Positions 43,509 to 52,767 of a stretch of DNA of 64,000 nt are shown here, piece by piece. This DNA comes from Candidatus Nitrospira nitrificans (GTDB lineage: Bacteria; Nitrospirota; Nitrospiria; Nitrospirales; Nitrospiraceae). The notes under the pieces are model-generated. The model saw only the letters and a list, made by a program, of their open reading frames with translations. It did no database searches and was not told the origin of the DNA. The DNA lies in NCBI RefSeq assembly GCF_001458775.1, contig NZ_CZPZ01000035.1, positions 62,001 through 126,000 of the forward strand. Reading direction: 5' to 3'. Position 1 is the first letter of the stretch. Every line of letters begins with the position of its first letter. Position numbers and translations under genes: made by a program.

Positions 43509-44063
43509 TCAGCCATTCTTCTTGTTGGACAGGTGCCTCGACACGGTGCGCTCTAATTCATCGTTGTCCGACAGCAGCAGGCCATTGACGAAGAAAGTCG
43601 GCGTCCCTTGTACCCCGCACCGATGACCTGACCCCTCATCACGCCGCACTTTCAGTACACCGGCTCCCATATGAAGATCGTCTTTGAAGCGCGGGACGTC
43701 CAGTCCCGCCATCGCCGCGTAGCGATGGAGATCGTCTAGTGTAAGGTGCGTTTGGTTTTCGAACAGGACATCATGCATGGGCCAGAATCGGCCTTGAAGC
43801 GCGGCGGCTACGGAGGCCTCCGCCGCAAGCTGCGCATGGGGGTGTTTCTTGACCAGAGGAAAGTGCCGGTACACGAATCGGACGCGATCGGTGAATCGCG
43901 CGCGCAATCGACCGACGGCGGCGTGGGCTTGCCGGCAGTAGGGGCATTCGAAATCACAATAGGCAATGATGGTCACCGGCGCGGTCCCCTCGCCGATCAC
44001 ATGATCGTCCGGCAACACGATGAGGTCATCTCGATCACACCGGCTCTGGGCCACGTTGAGCAT
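43509..44063 (-). CDS. DsbA-family thioredoxin-fold protein
   Basis: A 184-residue protein with no signal peptide from the chosen start. The active site is CPYC at 40-43 (IIAYCDFECPYCRQAHAAVG), with the cis-Pro loop GVQGTPTFFVNGLLL near residue 155. This matches the DsbA-like NhaA-fusion/oxidoreductase group. The start at 44063 falls 5 bp past the end of the SRPBCC gene 44069-44821, so the two are co-transcribed. The long frame up to 44402 overlaps that gene and is rejected. Without a signal it would act in the cytoplasm or need a different start. Confidence 0.85.
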   Translation of the reverse strand: MLNVAQSRCDRDDLIVLPDDHVIGEGTAPVTIIAYCDFECPYCRQAHAAVGRLRARFTDRVRFVYRHFPLVKKHPHAQLAAEASVAAALQGRFWPMHDVLFENQTHLTLDDLHRYAAMAGLDVPRFKDDLHMGAGVLKVRRDEGSGHRCGVQGTPTFFVNGLLLSDNDELERTVSRHLSNKKNG

Positions 44064-44068
44064 GGCGC

Positions 44069-44821
44069 CTACACTTTCCCTTCGCCACCGGCCAGGGAAA
44101 AGACGTCGGTCTCCATCTGTTCTTTGAATCGCTGTAAATCCTGGGCCAGCTTGGTATTTGGGTCTTCTCCGAACAACTTGGCCAGAGCGACGCCGAACTT
44201 GCCGCCCGGAGGTTCGTATTGCAGCGTCACGGTCAGCCATGTTCGATTCCCATCCTCGGTCGGCTTGAACTCTACCGACCCGGTATTGTTCACGTCCGCC
44301 CCCCGCAGTGACCTCCATCCGATGCGTTCGTTTTTCACATCGTTGATGATTTCCGCATCCCATTCGACCTTGGGCGCGCCCGGTATCGTTGTCACCACCC
44401 AATGAGACAATCGGTCATCGATGACCTGAACGGAATCAAGATGTTTCAGGATGCGTGGCAGATTATTCAACGACCGCCAAAACCGATACATGTCATCCGG
44501 CGGGCGATTGATCTCGATCGCTCGTTGCATTTTCATCGCGCGGTCCGTGCGCACCTTACGCCGACCCAAACGGCTCGTGTCGTTCGGCCGATCCGGTCGG
44601 TCGTGGCTGCTCATATCGATTCCCATGGCCCCGAACGCCGGGCAATATCCGCTCGCCGCCCGATAGAGAAGCCCGCCTCCCACTATCGCCTTGACCGCGC
44701 CGGCCCAGTTACGGCGGGATAATCCGGAGACGAGAAAGGCCATTCCCATTACGGCCGACAGTACCCGCTGTCCATCCCCGATATTTTCTCGATGAACCTC
44801 GCGATTCGTTCTGTTATTCAT
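44069..44821 (-). CDS. SRPBCC-family protein with N-terminal DUF2892-like membrane segment
   Basis: A 250-residue protein. Residues 20-65 are a hydrophobic pair (VLSAVMGMAFLVSGLSRR, AVKAIVGGGLLYRAASGYCP) typical of the DUF2892 family. From about 100 an SRPBCC domain follows (KMQRAIEINRPPDDMYRFWR, LNNLPRILKHLDSVQVIDDR). It is highly similar to the C-terminal domain of the 13544-14575 protein, including DDRLSHWV, VEWDAEI and FGEDP. The start at 44821 follows GGAGGAGCGA. A DsbA-like gene begins 5 bp after it. Confidence 0.85.
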   Translation of the reverse strand: MNNRTNREVHRENIGDGQRVLSAVMGMAFLVSGLSRRNWAGAVKAIVGGGLLYRAASGYCPAFGAMGIDMSSHDRPDRPNDTSRLGRRKVRTDRAMKMQRAIEINRPPDDMYRFWRSLNNLPRILKHLDSVQVIDDRLSHWVVTTIPGAPKVEWDAEIINDVKNERIGWRSLRGADVNNTGSVEFKPTEDGNRTWLTVTLQYEPPGGKFGVALAKLFGEDPNTKLAQDLQRFKEQMETDVFSLAGGEGKV

Positions 44822-44849
44822 TCGCTCCTCCATGCGACCCTGGTGTGTG

Positions 44850-45056
44850 TCATCGGACGATGTGCCTGAGGGACTGGACGATGTGCCTTCCGATAGCCTT
44901 GACGACAACGGTTCCCTGGCTGGCCCCATGTATAGCCTTGCCGGCGGTGATCGCTTGCGCCGTGCCTCCACCCGACAAGACTTCCCGCGTTGCCGGCAAC
45001 GTGAAGTCCCAGTCATGAGACTTCCCATCCCGGCCGTCCTGAATGTTGTATTCCAT
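44850..45056 (-). CDS. Possible small protein of unknown function
   Basis: A 68-codon frame starts at an ATG preceded by GCGAGGGTCGAC. It reads MEYNIQDGRDGKSHDWDFTL then GQ-poor, and ends IGRHIVQSLRHIVR. It lies in an otherwise empty spacer of the same strand. No homology is recognised and the end overlaps a pair of 13-bp direct DNA repeats, so it may be a chance frame. Confidence 0.25.
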   Translation of the reverse strand: MEYNIQDGRDGKSHDWDFTLPATREVLSGGGTAQAITAGKAIHGASQGTVVVKAIGRHIVQSLRHIVR

Positions 45057-45173
45057 GTCGACCCTCGCCCGAATTTGCAAGAGGCCGGACTGCCTCACAA
45101 TTGTCCATGGATGTATAAAAAACCGTGCTTACGCCTCCGAATGAGACGACGGCCGCGGTGCGGTCCCGTCGTC

Positions 45174-45617
45174 TCATGCAGCACGATGATAGCTTTCCGC
45201 TATTTCAGCGGCTTGCGCGCGTTTACCGTACCCAAAATAGGCGGCAAAAGCGGCAGTCCCGCCATGGAGCCATACATCCCATCCATGTAAAGGAACGAGA
45301 CCGAATGTCATGCTGAGCAGGGGGATCGTGCCCATGACAGTCAGGATGCCGTACAACCAGGCGAGGCCCCGCGCAAAGCCGTTCGCCTTGCTCACGCTGC
45401 TTGCGGCGGATAATCCCGCAATGCCCACTCCTAGGTGAACGAGATTATGAATCCAGTTCACCGGGAAGAGGCCGAATAGAAGGCCATACCCGTCATCCGC
45501 GGATAAACCAGGCACCGCGTTTGGGTGAGGAGTGGACACGAGTAATGGGATGAATCCCATGACCCCCACCGCGAGAAATAGGACTCCGATAATTTGTGCG
45601 AAAGTTCGACTAGTCAT
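45174..45617 (-). CDS. DUF4383-family membrane protein, sigma-54-type promoter
   Basis: A 147-residue protein with four transmembrane helices of the DUF4383 type: MTSRTFAQIIGVLFLAVGVM, the conserved LFGLFPVNWIHNLVHLGVGI, WLYGILTVMGTIPLLSMTFG and a final Ala-rich helix. The ATG follows GGAGGTTACAAGCAC. The family is often stress- or desiccation-linked but uncharacterised. A GG-N10-GC promoter lies about 115 nt upstream, with two tandem palindromes upstream of it, so it joins the regulon described for 17589 and others. Confidence 0.88.
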   Translation of the reverse strand: MTSRTFAQIIGVLFLAVGVMGFIPLLVSTPHPNAVPGLSADDGYGLLFGLFPVNWIHNLVHLGVGIAGLSAASSVSKANGFARGLAWLYGILTVMGTIPLLSMTFGLVPLHGWDVWLHGGTAAFAAYFGYGKRAQAAEIAESYHRAA

Positions 45618-45731
45618 GTGCTTGTAACCTCCACGCAGTTATGATCGCCCCCTCTGCTACGGCCTTCATGTGCGCAGTCGGCATTACAGATTTCATTCCG
45701 TGATGCGACCTAGCGACTCTCAAACAGTCTT

Positions 45732-45745
45732 GCAGGAACTTTGCC
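45732..45745 (-). promoter_or_regulatory. Candidate sigma-54 promoter for the DUF4383 gene
   Basis: Minus strand GGCAAAGTTCCTGCA: GG-N10-GC with GGCA at -24 and TGCA at -12. Confidence 0.68.
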
Positions 45746-45842
45746 CATGACTTGTTCACACCGTTCGCCGGCAAACTGCGCCCGGGTAGACAAATTCACT
45801 TCCTAGGTCTTGTGAGGGTGGGTGGCGCGGGGGACTGACAAA

Positions 45843-45878
45843 GGACAGGCTGTCTTCTTCCGGACAACTTGTTTCCGG
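45843..45878. promoter_or_regulatory. Tandem enhancer-type palindromes upstream of DUF4383
   Basis: GGACA-GGC-TGTCT (45843-45855) and GGACA-ACT-TGTTT (45862-45874, extended by CCGG on the right) are centred 19 bp apart. The proximal centre is 104 nt from the -24 GG of the promoter. Confidence 0.68.
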
Positions 45879-45958
45879 GCGCCGGCGCATGAGAGCCGCA
45901 ATGGTAGCTGTGTCGATTGCTCAATCACTACTAACTCAAATAGGCGACGTTCCACAGG

Positions 45959-47710
45959 TCAGATCACTTCACGGATCTTGTTCTCAATCACGGTCTTGAT
46001 AATTTCCATCCTATCCTTCTGCCCACGCGCCATGGATTTTGTGAACTGCCATGCCTGGTCGGAGCTGATTTTCCCAGGCAACGGCGGTTCGTACGGATCG
46101 ACCGTGGCTTCCACGACCGCCGGTCCCTCGTGCGCAAAAGCCTCACGCAGAACAGATCCCACCTGCGCTGGGTCATCGACGGTATATCCCTTTGCGCCAC
46201 ATGCTCGCGCGACAGCGGCAAAGTCAATCGGCTGCAAATCCACCCCGTGCTGGGGATTGCCCTCAAATGCGATCTGTTCCCACTTGATCATGCCGAATGA
46301 ATTGTTTTTCATGACCACCACTTTGACGGGGAGACGATATTTCACGATGGTGGCGAGTTCGCCCATCAGCATCGTAAGCCCTCCATCACCGGCGAAACAG
46401 ACGACCTGCCGTCCAGGATGCGCCACGGCCGCTCCGATGCTATAGGGCAATCCATTCGCCATCGTGGCCAACGTCCCGGATACCGAAAATTGCATGGTGC
46501 CCCGGATTTTGATGTGCCGCGCCGCCCATGTCGTGACGGTGCCCGTGTCGCAACAGATGATCGCATCGTCCGCCAGGACCTCATTCAGTTGATGGGCGAC
46601 GACCTGGGGCTTCAATGGGGTGTCGGACCGTGTCCCCCGTTCCTCCATCAGCTGATTCCACTGTTTCATATGCCCCTGGGCCCGTTCGAGAAAACTCCGG
46701 TCTCGTTTAGACTGAAGGAGCGGAAGCAACGCTCGCAAGACATCCCAACATTGACCGACCAACCCCACCTCCACCGGATACCGCAATCCGATCCGGGCCG
46801 AATCGATGTCGATCTGTACGGCTCTCGCCTGTCCTGGTTTCGGATAGAATTCGAGATAGGGAAAACTGCTCCCCGCGATAATGAGCGTATCGCACGCTTC
46901 CATCGCATCCTGGGACGGGGCCGTACCCAATAATCCGATCCCGCCGGTCGTGTATGGATGATCGTCCGGCACGACCGCTTTGCCGAGTAACGGCTTGACG
47001 ATCGGGGCGCCAAGCAATTCCGCCAACGTGACGATCTCCTGGCTCGCCGCCAGACTTCCACGGCCGGCCAAGATCACGATCTTCGTGCCGGCATGGATCA
47101 ACGCGGCGGCGCGCTCGAGCTGCGCTTTCCCCGGGAGGGGCAATGCTTCGCTGTACAGGTCGCCGCTGTGATCAGGCACATTGGCCTTCGATCGAGCTCC
47201 GTCGGCAGGCCAATCCTGGATATCTTTTGGAATCGTGATGTGGGCGACCGTTCTCTTCGAAAGAGCTGTTTTGATGGCCTCATCCACCACGTTGCAGACA
47301 TGCGCCGGTCCCATGACCCGCTCGCTGTACGAGGCGACATCACTGAAGACTCGTTCCAAAGACACATCTTGTTGATAATGGGTGCCGATGAGATCGTGAA
47401 ACGTATGGCCCGTAATCGCCAAGACCGGCTGACCGTCGAATTTGGCATCGTACAGGCCGTTCAGGAGGTGGACCCCGCCTGGTCCTGATGTCGCGAGGCA
47501 GACTCCCAGCTTCCGAGCGAACTTCGCATAGCCGCATGCGGCGAGCGCCGCGGCTTCCTCATGTCGCACTTGAATGAGCCTGATCTCGTCGCGATGGGTC
47601 CGCAATGCTTCGTAAATGCCGTTGATGCCGTCTCCGGGCAGGGCGAAGATGGTGTCGACCTTCCAGGCGATCAAGCGCTCGACCAGCAAGTCGGCAACTG
47701 TGTGTGTCAT
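45959..47710 (-). CDS. ThDP-dependent enzyme (pyruvate oxidase / acetolactate synthase-like)
   Basis: A 583-residue enzyme with the three-domain ThDP fold. The N-terminal Pyr domain has LIQVRHEEAAALAACGYAKF with the catalytic Glu, and the C-terminal PP domain has GDGGLTMLMGELATIVKYRL then KNNSFGMIKWEQ, the Mg/ThDP GDG-N motif. The central domain resembles FAD-binding ALS/POX members. Pyruvate is the likely substrate, but oxidase, dehydrogenase or synthase activity cannot be told apart here. It has no adjacent small subunit as acetolactate synthase would have, which favours a quinone-dependent pyruvate oxidase. Confidence 0.85.
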   Translation of the reverse strand: MTHTVADLLVERLIAWKVDTIFALPGDGINGIYEALRTHRDEIRLIQVRHEEAAALAACGYAKFARKLGVCLATSGPGGVHLLNGLYDAKFDGQPVLAITGHTFHDLIGTHYQQDVSLERVFSDVASYSERVMGPAHVCNVVDEAIKTALSKRTVAHITIPKDIQDWPADGARSKANVPDHSGDLYSEALPLPGKAQLERAAALIHAGTKIVILAGRGSLAASQEIVTLAELLGAPIVKPLLGKAVVPDDHPYTTGGIGLLGTAPSQDAMEACDTLIIAGSSFPYLEFYPKPGQARAVQIDIDSARIGLRYPVEVGLVGQCWDVLRALLPLLQSKRDRSFLERAQGHMKQWNQLMEERGTRSDTPLKPQVVAHQLNEVLADDAIICCDTGTVTTWAARHIKIRGTMQFSVSGTLATMANGLPYSIGAAVAHPGRQVVCFAGDGGLTMLMGELATIVKYRLPVKVVVMKNNSFGMIKWEQIAFEGNPQHGVDLQPIDFAAVARACGAKGYTVDDPAQVGSVLREAFAHEGPAVVEATVDPYEPPLPGKISSDQAWQFTKSMARGQKDRMEIIKTVIENKIREVI

Positions 47711-47842
47711 AAAGTAAGGCCTTTCACCATAGGAGATCTGAAGACCAGGTTGAGCGGAAGAGGCCGTGCCTCGCTTTTCACAGCCGGCCGATCACTACGT
47801 GATCGATGTATACGGCATGACGTCCACCATCTCTCTACACGA

Positions 47843-48565
47843 TCAATGAGCAAGCAACCGTTTGAGCTCGCTCGCGTTTTGCACGGCGTAACCAGCCTCG
47901 TCGTTGTCGAAATAGACGTATGCAGCCGACAGTTGTTGACTCCACCGATCGAGCCGGCGAGCCCACGCTCGCATCGCAGCCGATGAATACTTGCCTTGAT
48001 ACCGCCGCTCCGGTCCGTGCAGGCGCACATAGGCGAAGTCGGCCGTGACGACCATCGGCGTTCGAAATCCCCCCAGCTCATAGAGACAGAAGGCTGCGTT
48101 GTGATGCCGCAACGTTCGATACACAGCCGAGGAATGCCAGCTCGCGTCTCGGAATTCGAAACTGTAGCGATACCCCGGCGGCAAGGCTTCGAGAAACGCG
48201 GTCAGACGTTCGACGTTGCAGTGCCAACGAGGCGGCAATTGAAACAGGATCGGCCCCAATTTGTGTCCAAGCCGATCGATCAACGGCATGAATCGTTCGA
48301 GAATCGTATCGGGATCCGTCAATTTCTTTCGATGCGTAATGAACCGGCTCCCCTTGACGGAGAAACGGAAATTGTCCGGAGTCGTCCTGCCCCAGGTCTC
48401 CAAGATGCCTGCCGTCGGGAGATGGTAGAAACTATTGTTGATTTCAACGGAATCGAAGTCTCTGACATAGAACTTCAACATGTGGGCAGACGGCAGCTTT
48501 TCAGGGTAGTAGGGCCCTCGCCAATGTCGGTAGTGCCACCCCGATGTTCCAATCCGAAGTTCCAT
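47843..48565 (-). CDS. DUF72-family protein (TIM-barrel fold)
   Basis: A 240-residue protein with clear DUF72 motifs: RIGTSGWHYRHWRGPYYPEK at the start, VEINNSFYHLP, FRFSVKGSRFITHRKKL, and YVYFDNDEAGYAVQNASELK at the end. The family adopts a TIM-barrel-like fold with no established reaction. It starts 39 bp after the debranching enzyme gene, so it belongs to the glycogen/trehalose unit. Members often appear next to such genes. Confidence 0.9.
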   Translation of the reverse strand: MELRIGTSGWHYRHWRGPYYPEKLPSAHMLKFYVRDFDSVEINNSFYHLPTAGILETWGRTTPDNFRFSVKGSRFITHRKKLTDPDTILERFMPLIDRLGHKLGPILFQLPPRWHCNVERLTAFLEALPPGYRYSFEFRDASWHSSAVYRTLRHHNAAFCLYELGGFRTPMVVTADFAYVRLHGPERRYQGKYSSAAMRAWARRLDRWSQQLSAAYVYFDNDEAGYAVQNASELKRLLAH

Positions 48566-48604
48566 TCGAGCCTCGAGTCGGTACGCTTCTTTCCTCCGCC
48601 CGCC

Positions 48605-50650
48605 TCACGCGTCTTCGGGCTGTTGTTTGGTCTTTTGATACGCTCGCAGCACCTCGGCGACACTCCAGGCCTGCGCGATACAGCCTCGGGGCGCATACGG
48701 CGGTTCGGCATCGAATATTTCACTGATCGTTCCGAGGCCGTCCTCGCTCAAATGGGCTCGGAATCCGTCCAACAGCCGGCGAGCCTCGACCCGGTCCAGA
48801 CCGGCCTTCAACCACGCGTCGATGTAAGGACCGATGAGCCATGCCCACACCGTGCCTTGGTGATAGGCGGCGTCGCGGGCTCTCAAATCTCCGAAGTACA
48901 TGGATTTATAGTCACGATGCCCCGGCGCCAGGGTTCTCAGACCGAACGGTGTCAGAAGCTTGTCGCGGACGACGGAAAGGACCTGTGTCCAGCGGTCCTT
49001 GTTCAAGATCGGATGACGCAATGAAACCGTCAGCACCTGGTTGGGCCGAAGGCTGGCGTCATCGCCGGACTCTCCGTCAATGACGTCGTACAGGTACCCG
49101 CCGGCTTCGTACCAGAACCGGCCGTTGAACGAATCTTCGATCTGTTTCGCCATCCCCTGCCAGCGTTCGGGACGGTCTCCCGCCGCTTCCGCCCATTGCC
49201 CCATCAAGCACACCGCGTTGTGCCAGAGCGCTTGAACCTCCACCGGCTTACCTCGCCGCGGCGTCACGATCCAACCGTCTACTTGGGCATCCATCCAGGT
49301 CAGCGCATGCCCGTCGGCTCCGGACCGCATCAATCCATCCCGTGGATCCATACCGATGCCGAAGCGCGTCCCATTCACATGATGTTCCATGACCTGGACC
49401 AATGCCGGGTACAGGGCCACCATTGTGTCTCGATCGTTCGTGACTTCGTAGTAACGATCCAATGCATGGAAGTACCATAGGGTCGCATCCACCGTATGAT
49501 AGAGCCCGGTTCGCTCGCCTTCCGGAAACAGGTTGGGAATCAAGCCGTCACGGATATACCGCGCGAAGGTGAGCAAAATGGCTCGCGCTTCACGGTGTCG
49601 ATTCGTGGAAAGCGTCAGCCCTTCCAGACTGATCATCGTGTCCCGGCCCCAGTCGGTAAACCAGTGGTATCCCGCCATCACGGTGCGCGCGACATCGGCG
49701 GAGGCTTCCGCCAGCGCCTGTTCTTCCCGACGGCTGCCCGGGAAGACGATAAACTGATCCGCTGCCAGACCGAGAAGCAGCTCGAACTCTTCTTTCTCTC
49801 CCGGCCATTGCGACATCCACTTCTGCAACCGATCGCGCTCGCCGGAAAGTACGGCATCCGAGCCGCGCTCAAGCATCTCCCACGGCTCCATGCTGGCCAC
49901 GAACGCCACGGAGCGGTCTTGTTCCAACTCGATCGAAAAATAGCCTGGGCTGAACAAGTTCTCGACGTGCGGCGATCCTCGGTCACGGTCCACCCGATAG
50001 GAAATCTCCGTGCTGATCGTATGATCGGCGATAAATACGCCGCCCTCCGGCCGAAGACACAATTTCATGGCCGGCACTCCGTCGCAAAGATGCACCTCAT
50101 AACATCCGCCCACGATCGTGAGTGGAAACGGAGATTGGCGAGCCTCGCTCAAAGGAGCATCCGGCCTGCGAAAGGTCACAAAGGGGCGTAGTCTTAATCT
50201 GAGCGGATCGCCTGCCTCCAGGCGATACTCCACATATACGGAATTCTGACCGTAGGGCATGATGATCCGTTTACTCAGTCGGCGCCCGTGAAACGCATAC
50301 TGCCAAGTCGGGGTTTGCCACTCCCGGCGAAACTCCGTGAGGTATCGCGGCAAATCTGAATCAAGCCTTCCGTCCGCATGCTCGGCTCCGCTCAATATCA
50401 CACGTGTATCGCCGATCTCGGCTTCGTCGTCGAGTCGGGGGACCACGATGGTGCGTCCTCTCGGAGACGGCAAGTCGGGCACAAACACACCATGGTACCG
50501 GCGGGTGGCCACATTCATCAGGGAACCGGATGCGTACCCGCCCAATCCGTTGGTGACCAACCATTCGCGGGACAGCAACTTCATCACATCTTCATCGGAA
50601 CGCCAGGGGACGACGATGGTCGGCGAGGGCGCGCGGCATACCTCATCCAT
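48605..50650 (-). CDS. Glycogen debranching enzyme, GH133 (archaeal type amylo-alpha-1,6-glucosidase)
   Basis: A 681-residue cytoplasmic enzyme. The N-terminal beta domain reads REWLVTNGLGGYASGSLMNV then RRYHGVFVP, the signature of this group. The catalytic toroid has GYHWFTDWGRDTMISLEGLT with Trp-Gly-Arg-Asp, and near the C-terminus AYHQGTVWAWLIGPYIDAWL. It removes alpha-1,6 branches from glycogen. It starts 8 bp before the end of the TreZ gene, so the two are coupled. Note that the window has another, exported, protein with a similar catalytic fold at 25482-27770. Confidence 0.9.
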   Translation of the reverse strand: MDEVCRAPSPTIVVPWRSDEDVMKLLSREWLVTNGLGGYASGSLMNVATRRYHGVFVPDLPSPRGRTIVVPRLDDEAEIGDTRVILSGAEHADGRLDSDLPRYLTEFRREWQTPTWQYAFHGRRLSKRIIMPYGQNSVYVEYRLEAGDPLRLRLRPFVTFRRPDAPLSEARQSPFPLTIVGGCYEVHLCDGVPAMKLCLRPEGGVFIADHTISTEISYRVDRDRGSPHVENLFSPGYFSIELEQDRSVAFVASMEPWEMLERGSDAVLSGERDRLQKWMSQWPGEKEEFELLLGLAADQFIVFPGSRREEQALAEASADVARTVMAGYHWFTDWGRDTMISLEGLTLSTNRHREARAILLTFARYIRDGLIPNLFPEGERTGLYHTVDATLWYFHALDRYYEVTNDRDTMVALYPALVQVMEHHVNGTRFGIGMDPRDGLMRSGADGHALTWMDAQVDGWIVTPRRGKPVEVQALWHNAVCLMGQWAEAAGDRPERWQGMAKQIEDSFNGRFWYEAGGYLYDVIDGESGDDASLRPNQVLTVSLRHPILNKDRWTQVLSVVRDKLLTPFGLRTLAPGHRDYKSMYFGDLRARDAAYHQGTVWAWLIGPYIDAWLKAGLDRVEARRLLDGFRAHLSEDGLGTISEIFDAEPPYAPRGCIAQAWSVAEVLRAYQKTKQQPEDA

Positions 50651-52583
50651 GCTCGCCCTCTTGGGCTAGTGCGGCGACGCCCGATTCCGCTCGAAAGAGC
50701 CAAGCCGATTCCGATGGGATATGCCATCCTTGTTCCGTGAGCGGATTAGGCGCGCCCGGACCTCCGTAGCGGGGATCGTCGCTTGACCACATCAACCGCC
50801 AATCCCCGTTTGATTGTGGAGCGAGCAAGGGCTCGGGGGCAGGCACGTAGTGGAGATCTGGTCCAAGATTGAGAAGTAAAAGACGATCACAACCATCGGC
50901 TTCAAAGTACCGTAGTGCCAATGCCTGGGGACCCAATACCGCGCCATCCACCCGTGCTCGATCCTGAGAGGAGATCACGATGTCTTCGCGGCGAAGACGC
51001 AAGAGATCATAATGGAGGCGATACACAGGAGCCTGGGTGTCATCATCGGTAAAGTTCAACTTCGATCGCTCGAATGTCATGGAATCATTTGGATCCGAGA
51101 TGGCCTGTTGGGCGTCCCGAGTGGCATAACTCGGAAACTGACTGAGGAACGTTTTGCGCCCCTGAAACACCTGGGAGCCGATCTCCTCTCCCGCATAATC
51201 GACGAAAAATTGGAAGGGGTTCGATACCCCCGATTCTTGCCCCATGAAGAGCATCGGCGTTTGCGGAGCCAAAAGAAGAAGCGCAAGGAGCGCGCGATAC
51301 CGTCCCGGACTCGTTTGCAGATGCAATCGTTCGCCGTGCACGCTGTTACCGACTTGATCATGGTTTTGAAGATAAAAGACAAAGCCGTTGGCCGGTTCGT
51401 CCTTCACCGTCGTGCCTCGCGGCTTGCGTTGCCAGTCGTACCGCTGCCCTTGATACAAGAAGCAGCGCTTCAGCAACGAAATCAGTTCCTGTGGACTACC
51501 ATGGTAGTCCGTGTAATAGGCTTCTCTCCGGCCGGTCGCCGCCACCCGACAGGCATGATGGAAATCGTCGCTCCAGACAGCGTCCAACCCCCACCCCCCT
51601 TGCTCCACCGGCTGAATGGCGCGAATCTCCTGACTCTCGCACTCTCCGATCAGTATCACGGTTCGTGGTTGCGCCACCTGCCGGACTCGTTGAGAGATCT
51701 CTCCTAGAATGTGTGTCTCGCTGAAATCATGAATGGCCTGGGTGGCGTCGAGTCGCAATCCGTCGAGATGGAATTCGTGAATCCAATAGCACGCATTATC
51801 GACAAAAAATCGTCGCACCTCCCGGGATCCTGGCCCGTCAAAGTTGATCGCCTGTCCCCATTCATTGGGGTGACGATCCGTGAGATACTCGTCGCTGAAG
51901 CTGGGAATATAGTTCCCGTCCGGGCCGAAATGGTTGTACACCACGTCGAGAATCACGCCCAAGCCCCGTCGATGAGCCGCGTCGACGAATCGCCTGAAGG
52001 CGTGATGGTTGCCATAGACATGAGCCGGGGCAAACAGGTCCACGCCGTCATATCCCCAGTTCCACCGCCCTGGAAATTCCGCCACGGGCATCACTTCCAA
52101 GAGAGTCACGCCCAAGCTCTTGAGCCCGTCCAATTTCTCAATCGCCGCATCGAACGTGCCTTCCCGTGTGAACGCTCCGATATGCATTTCATACACCACC
52201 TGTCCCTGCATACGGACGCCTTCCCATTCTTGATCGGTCCATTCGTATTCAGACGGATCGACGATGAGCGACGGGCCATGTGGCCCCTCAGGCTGGAATC
52301 TTGAACAGGGATCGGGAAGGGCTATTCCCCCGTCCATTCGATAACGATATGTCATTCCTGCTTGGGCATCGGCCACCTGTCCTGAAAAGTATCCCCTCGC
52401 CTCTTTGGTTAACGGACAGACGCGGTTATCCGGCAGCAGCACGTCCACATCCGTCGCCTTGGGGGCCCACACTCTGAAATGCACGCCATTCTGCTCGACA
52501 GTAGCCCCTAGCATCATTCGCCATGGACTGACATTCGACCGGTGTGAATCAGCACTGCCTGCCACAGTCATACTTGATTGCAT
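50643..52583 (-). CDS. treZ: Malto-oligosyltrehalose trehalohydrolase
   Basis: A 646-residue GH13 enzyme that releases trehalose from maltooligosyltrehalose. An N-terminal CBM48-like part (GVHFRVWAPKATDVDVLLPD) precedes the (beta/alpha)8 barrel. The nucleophile is in HLDGLRLDATQAI, the acid/base Glu in VILIGECES, and the third acid in LQNHDQVGNSVHGERL. TreZ-specific sequence is DAVWSDDFHHACRVA. The start at 52583 is the first ATG with a G-rich ribosome site (GGGGCGG); the ATG at 52571 is possible, and the ORF itself opens further upstream. It overlaps the GH133 gene and faces away from glgX. Confidence 0.92.
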   Translation of the reverse strand: MQSSMTVAGSADSHRSNVSPWRMMLGATVEQNGVHFRVWAPKATDVDVLLPDNRVCPLTKEARGYFSGQVADAQAGMTYRYRMDGGIALPDPCSRFQPEGPHGPSLIVDPSEYEWTDQEWEGVRMQGQVVYEMHIGAFTREGTFDAAIEKLDGLKSLGVTLLEVMPVAEFPGRWNWGYDGVDLFAPAHVYGNHHAFRRFVDAAHRRGLGVILDVVYNHFGPDGNYIPSFSDEYLTDRHPNEWGQAINFDGPGSREVRRFFVDNACYWIHEFHLDGLRLDATQAIHDFSETHILGEISQRVRQVAQPRTVILIGECESQEIRAIQPVEQGGWGLDAVWSDDFHHACRVAATGRREAYYTDYHGSPQELISLLKRCFLYQGQRYDWQRKPRGTTVKDEPANGFVFYLQNHDQVGNSVHGERLHLQTSPGRYRALLALLLLAPQTPMLFMGQESGVSNPFQFFVDYAGEEIGSQVFQGRKTFLSQFPSYATRDAQQAISDPNDSMTFERSKLNFTDDDTQAPVYRLHYDLLRLRREDIVISSQDRARVDGAVLGPQALALRYFEADGCDRLLLLNLGPDLHYVPAPEPLLAPQSNGDWRLMWSSDDPRYGGPGAPNPLTEQGWHIPSESAWLFRAESGVAALAQEGEHG

Positions 52584-52767
52584 CGATCCGCCCCGAAACC
52601 GCCGTATCGTGGTGTCGCCAGCATACCCCCTGTTGGATATCAAACCTCCACCAGGTCCCGTACTGGGGAACCCACTAGTTTCAATCGAACCTTCCACACG
52701 TTACACGTACTGACTACGTACCTGATCGTGGACAGATCCGCGGCAGGAGCCTTTGGAGGATACCCGT

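Larger units (their letters stand above)
45618..45958. other. Regulatory spacer of the DUF4383 gene
   Basis: About 340 bp between the end of the ThDP enzyme gene and the DUF4383 gene, both on the minus strand. It contains the enhancer palindromes at 45843-45878 and the sigma-54-type promoter at 45732-45745. No gene is supported in it. Confidence 0.6.

Noticed and set aside
47996-49024. 342-codon plus-strand frame opposite DUF72 and the debranching enzyme
   Set aside because: It spans two real genes on the other strand and has no recognisable domain.
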